This document shows, piece after piece, positions 12,317-12,581 of a stretch of DNA of 12,581 nucleotides. The notes beneath the pieces were generated by a model. It saw only the letters and a program-made list of their open reading frames with translations. It was not told the origin of the DNA and made no database searches. This DNA comes from an uncultured Mycoplasmatota bacterium. GTDB taxonomy: Bacteria > Bacillota_I > Bacilli_A > RF39 > UBA660. The stretch spans positions 1 to 12,581 of the forward strand of contig CAMMBO010000024.1 of assembly GCA_946494435.1 (NCBI GenBank), written 5' to 3'. Each line of letters starts with the position of its first letter. Position 1 is the stretch's first letter. Position numbers and translations under genes: made by a program.

Positions 12317-12581
12317 GTGAAAAAATTTAAACATTTTAAAATATTTTGGGACTATATTAAAGATGATAAATTAAGACTTGTTCTTTATATTATCTTAGTA
12401 GCATTATCTTATTTACCTGCTTTAATATCTGTATATTTTTGGGGAGTTGCGGTGGAAGCTTTAACCGCTAAAGACATAAATTCATTTGTCTTTTATCTTG
12501 CAATGTATGAGGGTATTTACATTATCTTCTACACTTTTTTACAGATACCAAGAGATGCTTTATATACATATTTTGAGATTA
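12317..12581 (+). CDS. ABC exporter, N-terminal transmembrane part (runs off the right edge)
   Basis: A GTG start (12317), 8 nt after GGAGGT (12303-12308), opens a frame to the window edge (88 codons). The peptide starts MKKFKHFKIFWDYIKDDKLR, then TM1 (LVLYIILVALSYLPALISVY), a short loop with VAVEALTAKDINSFVFYLAM, and TM2 (IYIIFYTFLQIP...), continuing RDALYTYFEI. This is the layout of the first helices of type IV ABC exporters (ABC_membrane domain: basic elbow helix, TM1, 'G..id.l...d...f', TM2). The ATPase domain would lie beyond the edge and was not seen. The gene is preceded by a terminator-type attenuator with a leader ORF, which suggests inducible expression, as for drug-efflux ABC pairs. 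The substrate is unknown. Confidence 0.8.
   Translation, partial: MKKFKHFKIFWDYIKDDKLRLVLYIILVALSYLPALISVYFWGVAVEALTAKDINSFVFYLAMYEGIYIIFYTFLQIPRDALYTYFEI

Noticed and set aside
1..12581. CRISPR array, tRNA or rRNA genes, phage or defence cassette
   Set aside because: No regularly spaced repeats, no cloverleaf or rRNA-like sequence, and no recognisable phage or defence genes were seen on either strand.

Overview
The window is low-GC (roughly 30%) DNA from a Gram-positive bacterium of the Bacilli/Mollicutes-relative side of the Firmicutes. Evidence for this: strong sigma-A promoters and GGAGG-type ribosome binding sites, an intact EzrA (a Bacilli division protein), a T-box riboswitch, an S4-type rpsD leader and a bmrB-like attenuator layout. 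TGA is used as a stop codon at several tight ATGA gene junctions, so the code is the standard bacterial one and not the Mycoplasma code. An uncultured gut-type Bacilli lineage would fit, but this is inference.

Left edge (1-370): the 5' end of an IS1634-like transposase on the minus strand, with its own promoter and an upstream guard terminator, sits against the 3' remnant of a RelB/DinJ-type antitoxin gene. The promoter of the next operon overlaps the stop codon of that remnant.

Tyrosine T-box operon (367-4450): a sigma-A promoter and a T-box leader with a UAC (Tyr) specifier precede five tightly packed genes. They encode a CYTH-domain protein, a small unknown protein now broken by a frameshift in a T7 run, tyrosyl-tRNA synthetase, a membrane-anchored seven-repeat beta-propeller-like protein, and a degenerate histidine-phosphatase-like protein. 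A bidirectional terminator ends the unit. Regulation by Tyr-tRNA charging would therefore reach genes with no known link to tyrosine.

Minus-strand block (4449-6030): a monocistronic collagen-like (G-P/A-T) surface protein with a C-terminal jelly-roll-like domain, then rpsD (ribosomal protein S4). rpsD has a consensus promoter and a leader of about 150 nt in which two helices cross as a pseudoknot, as expected for S4 autoregulation.

Cell-envelope block (6058-11454): ezrA overlaps a gene for an orphan pilin-like protein. Then come three co-transcribed membrane or lipoprotein-like genes (a six-TM protein with an AT-hook-like tail, a two-TM protein, and a possibly amidase-derived surface protein). 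Converging on these is a zinc-ribbon/TM/double-PASTA protein. Most of these look envelope- or division-associated.

Right edge (11458-12581): a flavodoxin-fold oxidoreductase with a C-x2-C-x2-C-x5-C cluster, divergent from the PASTA gene. Then follows the most striking element: a strong promoter, a 28-codon leader ORF and four mutually exclusive RNA segments (1:2, 2:3, 3:4-terminator) in front of an ABC exporter gene that runs off the window. This reads as a ribosome-controlled transcription attenuator, resembling in layout the bmrB-bmrCD system of Bacillus subtilis but with no sequence match that I can assert.
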